Shown: positions 16,735 through 25,584, counted from the first letter of the stretch. The stretch is DNA of 27,049 bases from Wohlfahrtiimonas sp. (GCA_030149965.1 JASLHB010000059.1:1-27049); one strand, 5' to 3'. Numbers and translations: made by a program. The notes: generated from the letters alone by a model not told the origin.

Positions 16735-18441
16735 CTATTTGCTTTCAATTTCTATGTGATCAATCAATAATTGTAACGATCGACGACCGCGCCATTCATT
16801 CACATCTAACTTATAAATACAACGCAATTGTTCTGTGCCTTCTTGCCAATCTTTGGCTTTAAAGAATGCAATGCCATTAATTGTAAAATTAGAATTGGGA
16901 TACTTCAACTCAAGTTTTAAATGTGTATTTTGTAAAATCTTAGCATCCACTACATGAAAAATATTATCAAAAGCAGGCTCAGGAAATGTTTGCCCCCAAG
17001 GCATCACAGTTCTTAATACTTCCGCATTATTGATTGTTAAATCTTCGATAGATAAAGCACCATCCGTATAAATCATTTTAGGATCGACACCTTTAATCAA
17101 TTTTTCTACTCGTTGATTCAAAGCTCGCTGAAATTGGCTAAATTCGGATTTCCTTAAAGTTAAACCTGCTGCCATTGCATGACCACCAAATTGCAAAATC
17201 ATGCCAGGATACTCCGTTGCAATGCTATCCAATAAATCGCGCAAATGAATACCTAATATTGATCGACCTGAACCCTTCAATAAATCATCATTCTCTTCTG
17301 CAAAAATAAATGTTGGTTTATTAAATCTCTCTTTCACTCGAGAAGCCACAATACCGATCACACCTTGATGCCAAGATGGATCATATAATGCAATACCATT
17401 AGGCAATTCATCATCTTTCAACATAACTTTTGCAAGAATTTGTTCAGTTTCTTGCGTCATTGAACGTTCAATCGCCTTACGCTCTTGGTTAAAATCATAT
17501 AGTCGCTGAGCATAATAACGCGCTCGATCTTCTGAATCTGTGAGTAAGCATTCAATGCCTACACGCATATCATCCAATCGCCCTGCCGCATTCAATAATG
17601 GCGAAATGCTAAAGCCAATATCAGTTGTGGAAAGTTCAGCCTGATTTTTACTAGAAACTTCTAACAGTGCTTGAATCCCTGCCACTGTACGACCACGGCG
17701 AATCCTTTCAATGCCTTGTTGCACTAAACAACGGTTATTACGATCCAAAGGCACTAAATCTGCAATTGTGCCTAATGCAACTAAATCCAAATAATCCGCT
17801 AAATTTGGTGCGCTCTGAGCCGTAAAATAACCTCGATTGATTAATTCTCTACGCACAGCCATCAATACATAAAATGCAACACCAACGCCGCATAATGCGC
17901 TACTTTCAAATTGACTATCTTTGAGATTAGGATTCACAATTGCATCCGCCATTGGCAAAATTTCACCCGGCAAATGATGGTCTGTTACCACCACATTAAT
18001 GCCATATTCTTTTGCTTTCGCAATCGCATCAACGCTAGAAATACCATTATCGACAGTAACGATTAAATTTGGGGCATTTTCTAAAATAGAATCTAATAAT
18101 GAAACTGTTAAACCATAACCATCTAACATTCGATTAGGAATTCGATAATCGACATTTTCTGTACCAAAAATCCTTAAAACCCGCATCATCAATGCGGTAG
18201 ATGTTGCACCATCCACATCGTAATCGCCAACAATCAATATTTTTTGTTGAGTTATAATAGCATTCGCAATAATCTTTGCGGCATCTTCACATCCTTGCAA
18301 CGATGATGGCAATAACAAGTCTTTTAAACTAAAAGAACAATCTGAAACAGAATTTAACTGACGACGCTGAAGTACTCGATTTAATAAAGAAGATGAACTC
18401 AGCTCAACATTAGAGCTTTGCGCTCTCTCAATAATAATCAT
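16735..18441 (-). CDS. recJ: Single-stranded-DNA-specific exonuclease RecJ
   Basis: RecJ degrades single-stranded DNA 5' to 3' in recombination, mismatch and base-excision repair. The 568 residues match the family (E. coli 577). The DHH-domain motifs are present: VGDYDVDGATS near residue 71, VTVDNGISS near 128, and TDHHLPGE with the signature Asp-His-His at 154-156. LCGVGVAF follows near 183. The DHHA1 motif FGGHAMAAGLTL is in the second domain, followed by a C-terminal OB-like part. Its ATG shares one base with the TAA stop of the RpfE-like gene (TAATG), so the two are probably translationally coupled. Confidence 0.96.
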   Translation of the reverse strand: MIIIERAQSSNVELSSSSLLNRVLQRRQLNSVSDCSFSLKDLLLPSSLQGCEDAAKIIANAIITQQKILIVGDYDVDGATSTALMMRVLRIFGTENVDYRIPNRMLDGYGLTVSLLDSILENAPNLIVTVDNGISSVDAIAKAKEYGINVVVTDHHLPGEILPMADAIVNPNLKDSQFESSALCGVGVAFYVLMAVRRELINRGYFTAQSAPNLADYLDLVALGTIADLVPLDRNNRCLVQQGIERIRRGRTVAGIQALLEVSSKNQAELSTTDIGFSISPLLNAAGRLDDMRVGIECLLTDSEDRARYYAQRLYDFNQERKAIERSMTQETEQILAKVMLKDDELPNGIALYDPSWHQGVIGIVASRVKERFNKPTFIFAEENDDLLKGSGRSILGIHLRDLLDSIATEYPGMILQFGGHAMAAGLTLRKSEFSQFQRALNQRVEKLIKGVDPKMIYTDGALSIEDLTINNAEVLRTVMPWGQTFPEPAFDNIFHVVDAKILQNTHLKLELKYPNSNFTINGIAFFKAKDWQEGTEQLRCIYKLDVNEWRGRRSLQLLIDHIEIESK

Positions 18442-19433
18442 TATGATAAATAGTTATAGGTAAATTTAGGGCGCGTAATGACAAATTTAAATTTTTTGTT
18501 ATACAAGAATTTTTCGCCGTTGACTGTATCAATAATCACATTGGTAATCAATCCTTGGTCAACTGCTCTTAACGTTGGCGCCAATAACATATTGGCAATT
18601 TGAGCTCTTGAATCCAACCAACCTAATAGATCATTATCAGATACTTTACTAATCAATCGATCATCTACAACACAAATATTTGGATGATTGTGAACCATCT
18701 GAGAAAAGTCAGCTGTCGAATTTCTCAATGGAAAAAATGACATGCCTGCACTACTACCAACACCACGCACAATAGCGTTATCAGAAAAAATTGCTGAATA
18801 TTCTAACTCTGATTTAAACTCATGGTTTTCACCATTTCCCCAAGGCCAAAAGTCTATAATCGGCTCATATTTTTGGCGAGTTCTCAATCGGTTATAAGAA
18901 TATTTCTTTAACCATTCATGAGCTTGAGTGAATTGTTCTTGCCAATGCGGTGCATCCAAACCGGTTAAACCATAACCAAATGGATCAATATCTCGTGGTC
19001 GAGCACGCCAAATCGGTGTAGATTTTACATTATTGTATTGCTTCAACGAAATAAACCAATCGCCCTGTGTTGTGACAATTGAATCCTCTGCAAATGCAAC
19101 ATCTTTGGCAAAATCCTCTGCCATTTTTTGTATCATATGACCACGTAAACTTGTGACCCCAATTTTGGTTAGCAATGATAATTTAAACCAGTTATTGGAT
19201 CGCATACGAATCCCACTAGCATTTAAACCACAACGTGCCCACGCAATATTATCAGGCAAGCTAAGATATTCAGCTAAAGCATCTCGCAAAGTAAAATGAG
19301 TTGTTTTGTGCAATGTTGATGAATGTAAAAATCTTTCGTAAATAGTTTCTAACGGTGTAGACGCTATTTTACTTTCCCACGATTTGGGCAACTGATTCGT
19401 CAAACAAGGAATGATAAATAAAACAGTACTCAT
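18441..19433 (-). CDS. RpfE-like protein (phosphoglycerate-mutase/alkaline-phosphatase-like family)
   Basis: About 330 residues. It belongs, with moderate confidence, to the RpfE-type family usually found beside recJ. Two family landmarks are seen: an RLSLPDNIAW-like entry into WARCGLNASGIRM (where relatives have WARADPVHLR), and an N-x-x-R ... P ... W-x-WG-x-G stretch (YNRLRTRQKYEPIIDFWPWG). The Asp-Pro-His of relatives is not kept, so any hydrolase activity is doubtful. The family's function is unknown; in Xanthomonas it lies in the rpf cluster next to recJ. The frame extends to a GTG at 19451, but the ATG at 19431-19433 (MSTVLFIIPCL) gives the more natural start. It overlaps recJ by one base. 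Confidence 0.65.
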   Translation of the reverse strand: MSTVLFIIPCLTNQLPKSWESKIASTPLETIYERFLHSSTLHKTTHFTLRDALAEYLSLPDNIAWARCGLNASGIRMRSNNWFKLSLLTKIGVTSLRGHMIQKMAEDFAKDVAFAEDSIVTTQGDWFISLKQYNNVKSTPIWRARPRDIDPFGYGLTGLDAPHWQEQFTQAHEWLKKYSYNRLRTRQKYEPIIDFWPWGNGENHEFKSELEYSAIFSDNAIVRGVGSSAGMSFFPLRNSTADFSQMVHNHPNICVVDDRLISKVSDNDLLGWLDSRAQIANMLLAPTLRAVDQGLITNVIIDTVNGEKFLYNKKFKFVITRPKFTYNYLS

Positions 19434-19483
19434 TAGTTCACTACACCACACGTCATTAATATAAAATCACTGAATAACTACAT

Positions 19484-19702
19484 TTATTTTTTCTTAATAA
19501 TGAAAAAATACTGGCCTTCTTCTATCCAAAATTGAACCAATTCATTAGAAGTTTTACTCAAAAAAGCTTTAAAATCAATCTCTGAATGAGGATCTGTGGT
19601 AACAACCTGAATTTCATCACCTTCATTCATTTTTTGCAACGCTTGCTTCGTTTTCAAAATAGGCATCGGACATTGCAAGTTTTTTAAATCTAAAATTTCC
19701 AT
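19484..19702 (-). CDS. tusA: TusA family sulfurtransferase
   Basis: A 72-residue sulfur carrier. The family signature CPxP is present as LQCPMPILKTKQAL, with the persulfide-bearing Cys11. TusA passes sulfur from a cysteine desulfurase toward 2-thiouridine in tRNA or toward molybdenum-cofactor proteins. No TusBCD or TusE gene is in the window, so the pathway is not settled; the symbol follows the family. The frame runs upstream to 19726 inside rimI, but the ATG at 19700-19702 is chosen because it gives the family start (MEILDLKNLQCP) and lies two bases after the rimI stop. Confidence 0.88.
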   Translation of the reverse strand: MEILDLKNLQCPMPILKTKQALQKMNEGDEIQVVTTDPHSEIDFKAFLSKTSNELVQFWIEEGQYFFIIKKK

Positions 19703-19704
19703 AA

Positions 19705-20160
19705 TCACCCATTCATCAACATACAAGCCATGATGATCGCATTTTCACGACCACTTTTGGTTGGATAGTAATTCTTACGAATATCAATCTCATGAAAGCC
19801 TTCTGTTTCATATAGTGCTAATGCATTACGATTAGATTCTCTAACTTCCAAAAAAATTGAAACAATCCCTTTTTTACCTAATTCTGTTTTAACATACTGC
19901 AAGAGCTTTCTGCCTAATCCTTTGCTCTGATAGTTAGGATCAACAGTGATATTCAACACAGTTGCTTCATCTAAAACCACCATTATGAAGACATAAGCTA
20001 CGACCTTATCATAGTACGTTATTTTAATTTTGTACTCTTTGCCTCCAACCATTGAAGTCATTGTTTTCTCACTCCATGGAATCGGATACGCTCTTTTTTC
20101 AATGTTATATATCACATCAAAATCGCTCGGTACAATCTCTAAAAAACTGATTTCATTCAT
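19705..20160 (-). CDS. rimI: Ribosomal protein bS18-alanine N-acetyltransferase
   Basis: A 151-residue GNAT enzyme that acetylates the N-terminal alanine of ribosomal protein S18. Acetyl-CoA motif A is VDPNYQSKGLGRKLL (about 73-87). The RimI-type EVRESNRNALALYETEGF follows, with Glu105 and Tyr117 at the positions of E. coli catalytic Glu103 and Tyr115. The end YYPTKSGRENAIIM is also typical. It starts seven bases after the stop of the psi/UDG-like gene and ends two bases before tusA. The pairing of rimI with a gene in the holD position repeats the E. coli arrangement. Confidence 0.92.
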   Translation of the reverse strand: MNEISFLEIVPSDFDVIYNIEKRAYPIPWSEKTMTSMVGGKEYKIKITYYDKVVAYVFIMVVLDEATVLNITVDPNYQSKGLGRKLLQYVKTELGKKGIVSIFLEVRESNRNALALYETEGFHEIDIRKNYYPTKSGRENAIIMACMLMNG

Positions 20161-20167
20161 TACTGGC

Positions 20168-20878
20168 TCACTTTATCAGCTTCTTAATGTCATTCCATAC
20201 CTTTCTTTTTTCTTCTGGGAATTTCAATAATTGGTAAGGGTTATAACTCACATAAACAGGCACATTTGTTCCTAAAATATTTAAATGTGCATCCTGATGT
20301 CGGGCAACATCAAATGATTGCGTAGTTTTTAATAAATACTTAGCAACATTTCGCCCTAACAATAAAATTTTCTGTGGTTGAATCTCATTCAGTTCATTCA
20401 TCAAATGGTGATGACATTGCTCTTCTTCAGCTTCTGTAATGAATAAATGAGCAGGCACACATTTCACATAAGGTGTTATATAAACATCCTCTAATTTACA
20501 GCCGATTGATTTTAAAATATTCTCAAAGAGTTTACCTGCTTCTTCAGCTAAAGGCGCACCTGAAATATCCTCATTAAATGTTGGTGCCTCTGTAATCACT
20601 ACAATTCTAGCTGACTTAGAACCTTTGCCTTTAATCACTTGAGTGCGCCCATTATGTAATTGGCATGCAGTACAATTATCCAAACAAAGTGTTCCAAGCT
20701 GTGGTGCAGATTGAGATTCTACATATGGGACTACTGGAATAGTCACAGGTTCAATAATGGGTAAAGCCTCTGCTTGACTGAGAGGCTCTACCATTTCTAA
20801 ATCTTCCTGTCCGCGTAGTTGCCAGACAGGAATTTTTAATAATTTTAAATATTCTGAATTATGATTCATGGTGCTCAT
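20168..20878 (-). CDS. Psi(HolD)-like protein with family-4 uracil-DNA glycosylase fold
   Basis: A 236-residue protein in two parts. Residues 8-24 (SEYLKLLKIPVWQLRGQ) follow the pattern L-x2-L-x-I-x2-W-x-L-R, which matches the chi-binding N-terminus of E. coli Psi (LQQLGITQWSLRRP). After a Pro/Glu-rich linker (28-60), residues 65-236 form a family-4 UDG domain with the four Fe-S cysteines C69-x2-C72 and C140-x14-C155. The active site is altered: ITEAPTFNED replaces the usual GEAPGxxED, and the final HP(S/A) loop reads SYNPYQLL, with Asn213 in place of His. A start at the ATG four codons later is possible. It overlaps the end of pssA by 20 bases and precedes rimI, as holD does in E. coli. It may be the replisome psi subunit rather than a repair enzyme. 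Confidence 0.75.
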   Translation of the reverse strand: MSTMNHNSEYLKLLKIPVWQLRGQEDLEMVEPLSQAEALPIIEPVTIPVVPYVESQSAPQLGTLCLDNCTACQLHNGRTQVIKGKGSKSARIVVITEAPTFNEDISGAPLAEEAGKLFENILKSIGCKLEDVYITPYVKCVPAHLFITEAEEEQCHHHLMNELNEIQPQKILLLGRNVAKYLLKTTQSFDVARHQDAHLNILGTNVPVYVSYNPYQLLKFPEEKRKVWNDIKKLIK

Positions 20879-21701
20879 CGTGACGCTCTGAACGCTGCGC
20901 TTGCAATGCTACCATACGTTTTTTACGTGTTTGTCTACGGTAAATATATTGAATGGGTGCTGACAAACCATAAATAAATGCTGTCAAAAATAGCACAATA
21001 GATGGTGATGAAATTAACATCCCTGCATAAATAACAACGATGATTAAAGCTGTAAAGCGCACTCTTTTAATTTCTAAAGTTTTAAAACTATAAAATAAGA
21101 AATTCGAAACCATCATTAAACCTGCATATAGTGTAATGATCACCATCAATCCTGTTAAATCATGGCCTGTATAAGAAAGATCGGCACCAAATGCTGTTGC
21201 AATTTTCTTAATGCCAACTTCACCTGCCCAAACTGCACCAGCCACAATCGCTGCAGCAGTTGGACTTGGTAAGCCCACAAAATAACGCTTATCCACAGAA
21301 CCTATTTGCACATTGAATCGCGCCAAGCGCAATGCAGCACAGGCTAAATAGACAAACGATGCAAACCAGCCAATGCCAATGACTTTAGAAACTTCGCCCA
21401 AACCTTGGAATGACCACATATAAACTAAGATTGCTGGCGCTACACCAAATGCCACCATATCAGCTAATGAGTCATATTGCTCACCAAAACTACTTTGTGT
21501 ATTTGTCCAACGTGCAACACGACCATCCATGCCATCCAATACCATGGAAACAAAGATCAAAACTGCTGCTGACGCATAACGTCCTTCTAATGCTAATAAG
21601 ATAGAGCTAAAACCCGTCATCAAAGAAGCCGTTGTAAAAAGATTCGGCAAAATATAGATGGCATTCTTTGAAAGATTATTTTTAATCTTTTTATTATTCA
21701 T
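20859..21701 (-). CDS. pssA: CDP-diacylglycerol-serine O-phosphatidyltransferase
   Basis: A 280-residue inner-membrane enzyme that makes phosphatidylserine, the precursor of phosphatidylethanolamine. The CDP-alcohol phosphotransferase motif D-G-x2-A-R-x8-G-x3-D-x3-D is complete in the stretch running from VLDGMDGRVARW to GEQYDSLAD. Several membrane helices follow, then a basic, His/Glu-rich C-terminal tail. This is the membrane-spanning type, not the soluble E. coli form. The frame runs upstream to 21773, but the ATG at 21699-21701 is chosen: GAGG lies eight bases before it and a TATAAT box only about 30 bases upstream would place the transcript start inside the longer reading. It heads the train of genes that runs to lysS. 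Confidence 0.93.
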   Translation of the reverse strand: MNNKKIKNNLSKNAIYILPNLFTTASLMTGFSSILLALEGRYASAAVLIFVSMVLDGMDGRVARWTNTQSSFGEQYDSLADMVAFGVAPAILVYMWSFQGLGEVSKVIGIGWFASFVYLACAALRLARFNVQIGSVDKRYFVGLPSPTAAAIVAGAVWAGEVGIKKIATAFGADLSYTGHDLTGLMVIITLYAGLMMVSNFLFYSFKTLEIKRVRFTALIIVVIYAGMLISSPSIVLFLTAFIYGLSAPIQYIYRRQTRKKRMVALQAQRSERHDEHHES

Positions 21702-21729
21702 TAAAATCGCCTCGTTATGGAAAACTTGT

Positions 21730-21735
21730 ATTATA
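21730..21735 (-). promoter_or_regulatory. -10 box of the candidate pssA promoter
   Basis: A perfect TATAAT on the minus strand places transcription near 21723, 22 bases before the pssA ATG. The -35 region is weak. This would be the main promoter of the pssA to recJ gene train. Confidence 0.4.
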
Positions 21736-21773
21736 CATCCTTGATCTACCGAATCTATAGAGAAAAACAACAT

Positions 21774-22173
21774 TCATGCATTGAATCAATTGATCAAATA
21801 GATGAGAGAAATATCTTTCATAATGACTACCAAAGCTGATCTTTTCAGCCTTAAGAATCATTCAAGCAGTTTATTTCAACATTATAATATTTCAATTTTT
21901 CACCCTATAAATTGGCTCTTGATTTAGCATTATCATGATGACTATCAATTCTTAAAGACATTCAAGCTACATAACTTTCAATAATTCTTGTGATTGATGC
22001 AATATATATTATTAAAAATTTTCCATGTTATACTGATCAACCCACATATAAAAACCTATGAACAATTCCACATAACCTGTGGATAATTATGTGCATTACT
22101 CAGTTAAACTAATCATAACTTGCTAATTTAAATATAAAAATAAATTCTGATCATTTTTTTCTCTTTACTAGCA
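21774..22173. other. Intergenic stretch between recC and pssA
   Basis: About 400 bases with no gene-like frame and no tRNA. It is very AT-rich, contains several GATC sites, and carries the DnaA-box cluster at 22069-22098 flanked by an AT-rich tract near 22000-22025. No clear terminator follows recC. Confidence 0.6.
22069..22098 (-). promoter_or_regulatory. Tandem DnaA boxes inside an inverted repeat
   Basis: On the minus strand a perfect DnaA box TTATCCACA (22078-22086) follows, after three bases, a box with one mismatch, TAATGCACA (22090-22098), in the same orientation. The perfect box also forms most of the 11-base spacer of a perfect inverted repeat, CACATAA (22069-22075) and TTATGTG (22087-22093). 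This could be a DnaA-controlled promoter element or a DnaA titration site. Confidence 0.5.
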
Positions 22174-25100
22174 TTATTTCAGCTCTTTTGGCTTTGTATA
22201 AGCAATTAAATCTACATATTGCAGATAAAAATACAGATAATTAATCACCTCTTTCTCGGTCACTGAAACAATAAAACGATCAATCAAAATAGAGCTCTGA
22301 CCTGTTAAGTCAGCTAATATGCGATCCATAATTTCTACTTTAAATTCTGTGTTCTCAGATAAATATTGATGTACCTGCTCACGTTGATAATCATGATAAG
22401 TATTGATAATAAAATTGACATGTTTTTGTAGTAATTTTTTATCCTTCGCACGCATAGTCTTTTCTTCAGCCATCATAAATGGCTCTGCTAAATTTTCTTG
22501 GTAACCCATAAGTAATTTACGTAATATAAATTCGGCCCGTTCAACATCTATCGGCTCAATAGCTGTTTCAGATATTTTATTCTTATCATAAAAGAAAATT
22601 TTTGTTGTGATCCTTTGCTTTAATCTCAGTGTATTTAAAATATGTGTGATCATTGCTTCAAATTGGCGCTTTAACATCCATTTACCTGCAAATACTAAAC
22701 ATTGCTGAGATTCATCCGTACCCACAATTGTGCCATCAATCACAATCTCATCCAATGCTATATGCACTTGTCGTTCAGCGCCATATTGACAATGACTAGA
22801 TCTCGCTGCCAAAACCATTCGTACAATTGGCTCAATGAATGCATGCCAATCTAACTTAGCAAATGCAAATTTTGGCAACTTTCCTTCAGCCTTATATCTC
22901 TTAAATAATTCGTGCCTTGCATAGTCATGCAATAAATCATCTGCAATATCGTTATAAAATAGCTCTTCTATCAATTGTATACGTGTTTGATATGTTTCTA
23001 ATTCATCTCGTTCCGATAATGCGAAAACTTCATCATCTTCAATTTCACGAATAGATTGTTGATAAAAATTAATACCAAAATGCTGAATACTGAAGGATTT
23101 TAAAGGATTCTTATAAGCATCGATCAACATCTTCGTTGATAAATGTGTCAAAACTGAATTATTCGCATGATATTCTACATTATCCAAGTCCTGCAAACGT
23201 GGCAACCAAGCTTTTTGGAATGAATGAATTCGTTTATTCTCATGGAATAAAGATGCGCTGAAAGGTGATAAAGGATGATGAATCGTCAAATGTTGAGCAA
23301 CTGTTTTTTGTGCGCCTGTTTCTGCCAAGTCATCCAAATAATGTTGTAGCTCATTCACAAAAAGTGATGGAAACATTTCACTATTATTATGAATATTTTT
23401 TCCAATGTAACTAATATATAACTGCGATTGAGCAGACAATATCGCTTCTAAAAATAGGTATCTTTCGTCATTCACAGTGGAGCGATCTCCACGCGCTGGA
23501 TGCATTTGCATTAAATCATATTCAGGATATTGCTTACGATGCGGGAAACTATCTTGATTCATCCCCAACATACATACAATCTTAAAAGGAATTGAACGCA
23601 TCGGAATAAATGTACAAAAATTCACAGATCCGGTTAAAAATCGTGATTCTGGCCTAAATGATGATAAATGCTCATTTAAATGTCGCTGGATCAAATGAAT
23701 AGAAATCAGCTGATCAAAATCTATCTTATTACCTTCATCTAAAAAATTGTTCCAAATAGATTGTAAATGCTGTAATCGATATTGTGTTACATCATTATCA
23801 ATATAAAAAGCGGACCAAATCTCAGGTAAAATCGTGCGCCAATCATCCAAAGAATGCATCTGAGATAATTGCATCTTCAAAGCAATTAAAGCATCCACAA
23901 AATCCACCAAATGCCCAAGCGTAACCGCTTCACCACCTTGAATATATGGGAAAGCCATCACATCATCAATTTCTACAGCTTCATTAAAACTATACCCTAA
24001 CAATAAACGCTTTAATCCCCACAACCAAGTATTGGTTGGCTCTTCCCGTACATTCAGCTCAGATAAATGTTGCTGATCAATCCCAAATTTAATATGAGTA
24101 TTTTCAACCCATTTACGAATAAGATCACGATCACTTTGCATAATATTGAATCGTTCAGCAATTTCTGGAATCTCTAATAATGCTAGCAATTCTGAAATAG
24201 TGAAATGACTTTCAGAAATGGATAACAATAATAAAAATGCTTCCAAAATTGGCTCATGTTTACCCAATGTAAAGTCTGAAATAGTGAAAGGAATTTTTGC
24301 ATCCAATGAAACTGGTGAACCAAATACTGCTTCAATCATTGGTCGATAACGATCAATATCTGAAACCATCACAATAATATCTTTGGGTTCTAATGTCGAA
24401 TCATCATTAAATGCATGAAGCAATTGATCATATAAGCCTTCTACTTCCCTACGTTCACTATAATGTGCATGAAAACTGATACTTTGATCATCATTTTCAA
24501 CTAAATATTTAGGCCCAGCTTTATTGATTGCTGACAAATTAAAAACTTCTCGTTGAACATAACCTAATAAACCTTCAGTATCTGGCTCGCTAAATGCTTC
24601 AATCTCACGAATATCATCATATTGAGATAATAAATGAATGAAATCTCGACCAATTTTCCCAAAACTTGCCAACAATGGATTGCCATGAAACTCCAACCAT
24701 TGTTCAGATGTTGCCAATTCATAATCTAAACTTTGCTCATCTATGTTCGGTGAAAAAACTTCCTCACGAGTTTCTGAAGATTCAAAGATAATACGTTTAA
24801 TATTACGATCACGATATTGTGTTAAATCTCCCCAATAAAACCGAGAGGGATTCGTAAAAAATAAATGCACATCAATATGCTGACTTAATGTATGTAATAG
24901 ATCAATAAATAATGGTGGCAAAGTTGAAATACCAATCACAAATACTCGCGTTGGAATTTTAGGATTCTGATATCGTTCAGCAGGAATTGATTTTAATAAT
25001 TCAGTAATATTTGCTAGATAATATTGTGGAATTACTTTTTGGCAAATCTCTTGCCAAATTTTTTGCTGCCATAATTCATCTTCAGAATCATTAAACAGCA

Positions 25101-25584
25101 ATTGATTCTTCTGCCATGCTTTAAACCATTCTGGGCGATAAGCTAGATATTTATCTAATAAGCCTGCGATTTCTTCTGCTAAACCCATCATTCGAATATC
25201 ATTATGTTCGACATGATCAATGGATAAGTATCGCTCTAAAATTTCTAAATCAACCAATGATGAATGCTTTAATACATCAAACACAGCCCAAGTTAATGTT
25301 AAACGAGAGATCCTTAAATTAGTTTTTGCACGTTCTTCTTCCGTCAGCAAATTTTCAATCATGGTGACGATTTGGTTAATTGGGAATTCCAATTTAGTAT
25401 TGGCAAAAATATTATGCTCTTCTGCTAAAGCACTCTTTAACCAGTTTGTCATCCCACTGCTATGAATAATAAAATATTCAGGCAATAATGGATTTTCTAA
25501 TGGAGTTTTTTGAATCATGTAACTTGCCATATATTGCAAGGAATCTAGATGATTAGAGTGATAAATAGTAAAAGCCATAGCCAC
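22174..25584 (-). CDS. recC: Exodeoxyribonuclease V subunit RecC
   Basis: A 1136-residue RecC (E. coli 1122). The start AFTIYHSNHLDSLQYMA matches the E. coli MLRVYHSNRLDVLEAL pattern. IHSSGMTNWLK, YLAYRPEWFKAWQ, VFVIGISTLPPLF and LFFTNPSRFYWGDL follow in family order; the middle has MLGMNQDSFPHR. RecC holds RecB and RecD together, splits the strands and reads Chi. The catalytic nuclease is in RecB, which with recD is not in the window although they usually neighbour recC. The ATG at 25582-25584 is used; an ATG two codons later is an alternative, each with only a weak purine-rich site (GAAGTGG). Confidence 0.95.
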   Translation of the reverse strand: MAMAFTIYHSNHLDSLQYMASYMIQKTPLENPLLPEYFIIHSSGMTNWLKSALAEEHNIFANTKLEFPINQIVTMIENLLTEEERAKTNLRISRLTLTWAVFDVLKHSSLVDLEILERYLSIDHVEHNDIRMMGLAEEIAGLLDKYLAYRPEWFKAWQKNQLLFNDSEDELWQQKIWQEICQKVIPQYYLANITELLKSIPAERYQNPKIPTRVFVIGISTLPPLFIDLLHTLSQHIDVHLFFTNPSRFYWGDLTQYRDRNIKRIIFESSETREEVFSPNIDEQSLDYELATSEQWLEFHGNPLLASFGKIGRDFIHLLSQYDDIREIEAFSEPDTEGLLGYVQREVFNLSAINKAGPKYLVENDDQSISFHAHYSERREVEGLYDQLLHAFNDDSTLEPKDIIVMVSDIDRYRPMIEAVFGSPVSLDAKIPFTISDFTLGKHEPILEAFLLLLSISESHFTISELLALLEIPEIAERFNIMQSDRDLIRKWVENTHIKFGIDQQHLSELNVREEPTNTWLWGLKRLLLGYSFNEAVEIDDVMAFPYIQGGEAVTLGHLVDFVDALIALKMQLSQMHSLDDWRTILPEIWSAFYIDNDVTQYRLQHLQSIWNNFLDEGNKIDFDQLISIHLIQRHLNEHLSSFRPESRFLTGSVNFCTFIPMRSIPFKIVCMLGMNQDSFPHRKQYPEYDLMQMHPARGDRSTVNDERYLFLEAILSAQSQLYISYIGKNIHNNSEMFPSLFVNELQHYLDDLAETGAQKTVAQHLTIHHPLSPFSASLFHENKRIHSFQKAWLPRLQDLDNVEYHANNSVLTHLSTKMLIDAYKNPLKSFSIQHFGINFYQQSIREIEDDEVFALSERDELETYQTRIQLIEELFYNDIADDLLHDYARHELFKRYKAEGKLPKFAFAKLDWHAFIEPIVRMVLAARSSHCQYGAERQVHIALDEIVIDGTIVGTDESQQCLVFAGKWMLKRQFEAMITHILNTLRLKQRITTKIFFYDKNKISETAIEPIDVERAEFILRKLLMGYQENLAEPFMMAEEKTMRAKDKKLLQKHVNFIINTYHDYQREQVHQYLSENTEFKVEIMDRILADLTGQSSILIDRFIVSVTEKEVINYLYFYLQYVDLIAYTKPKELK

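Noticed and set aside
22000..22173. Possible chromosomal replication origin (DnaA boxes plus AT-rich tract)
   Set aside because: Only two close boxes are seen, no dnaA, dnaN, rpmH or mnmG gene is near, and the minus-strand 5S rRNA and recC just to the right would then be transcribed against the fork, which is rare for rRNA operons.
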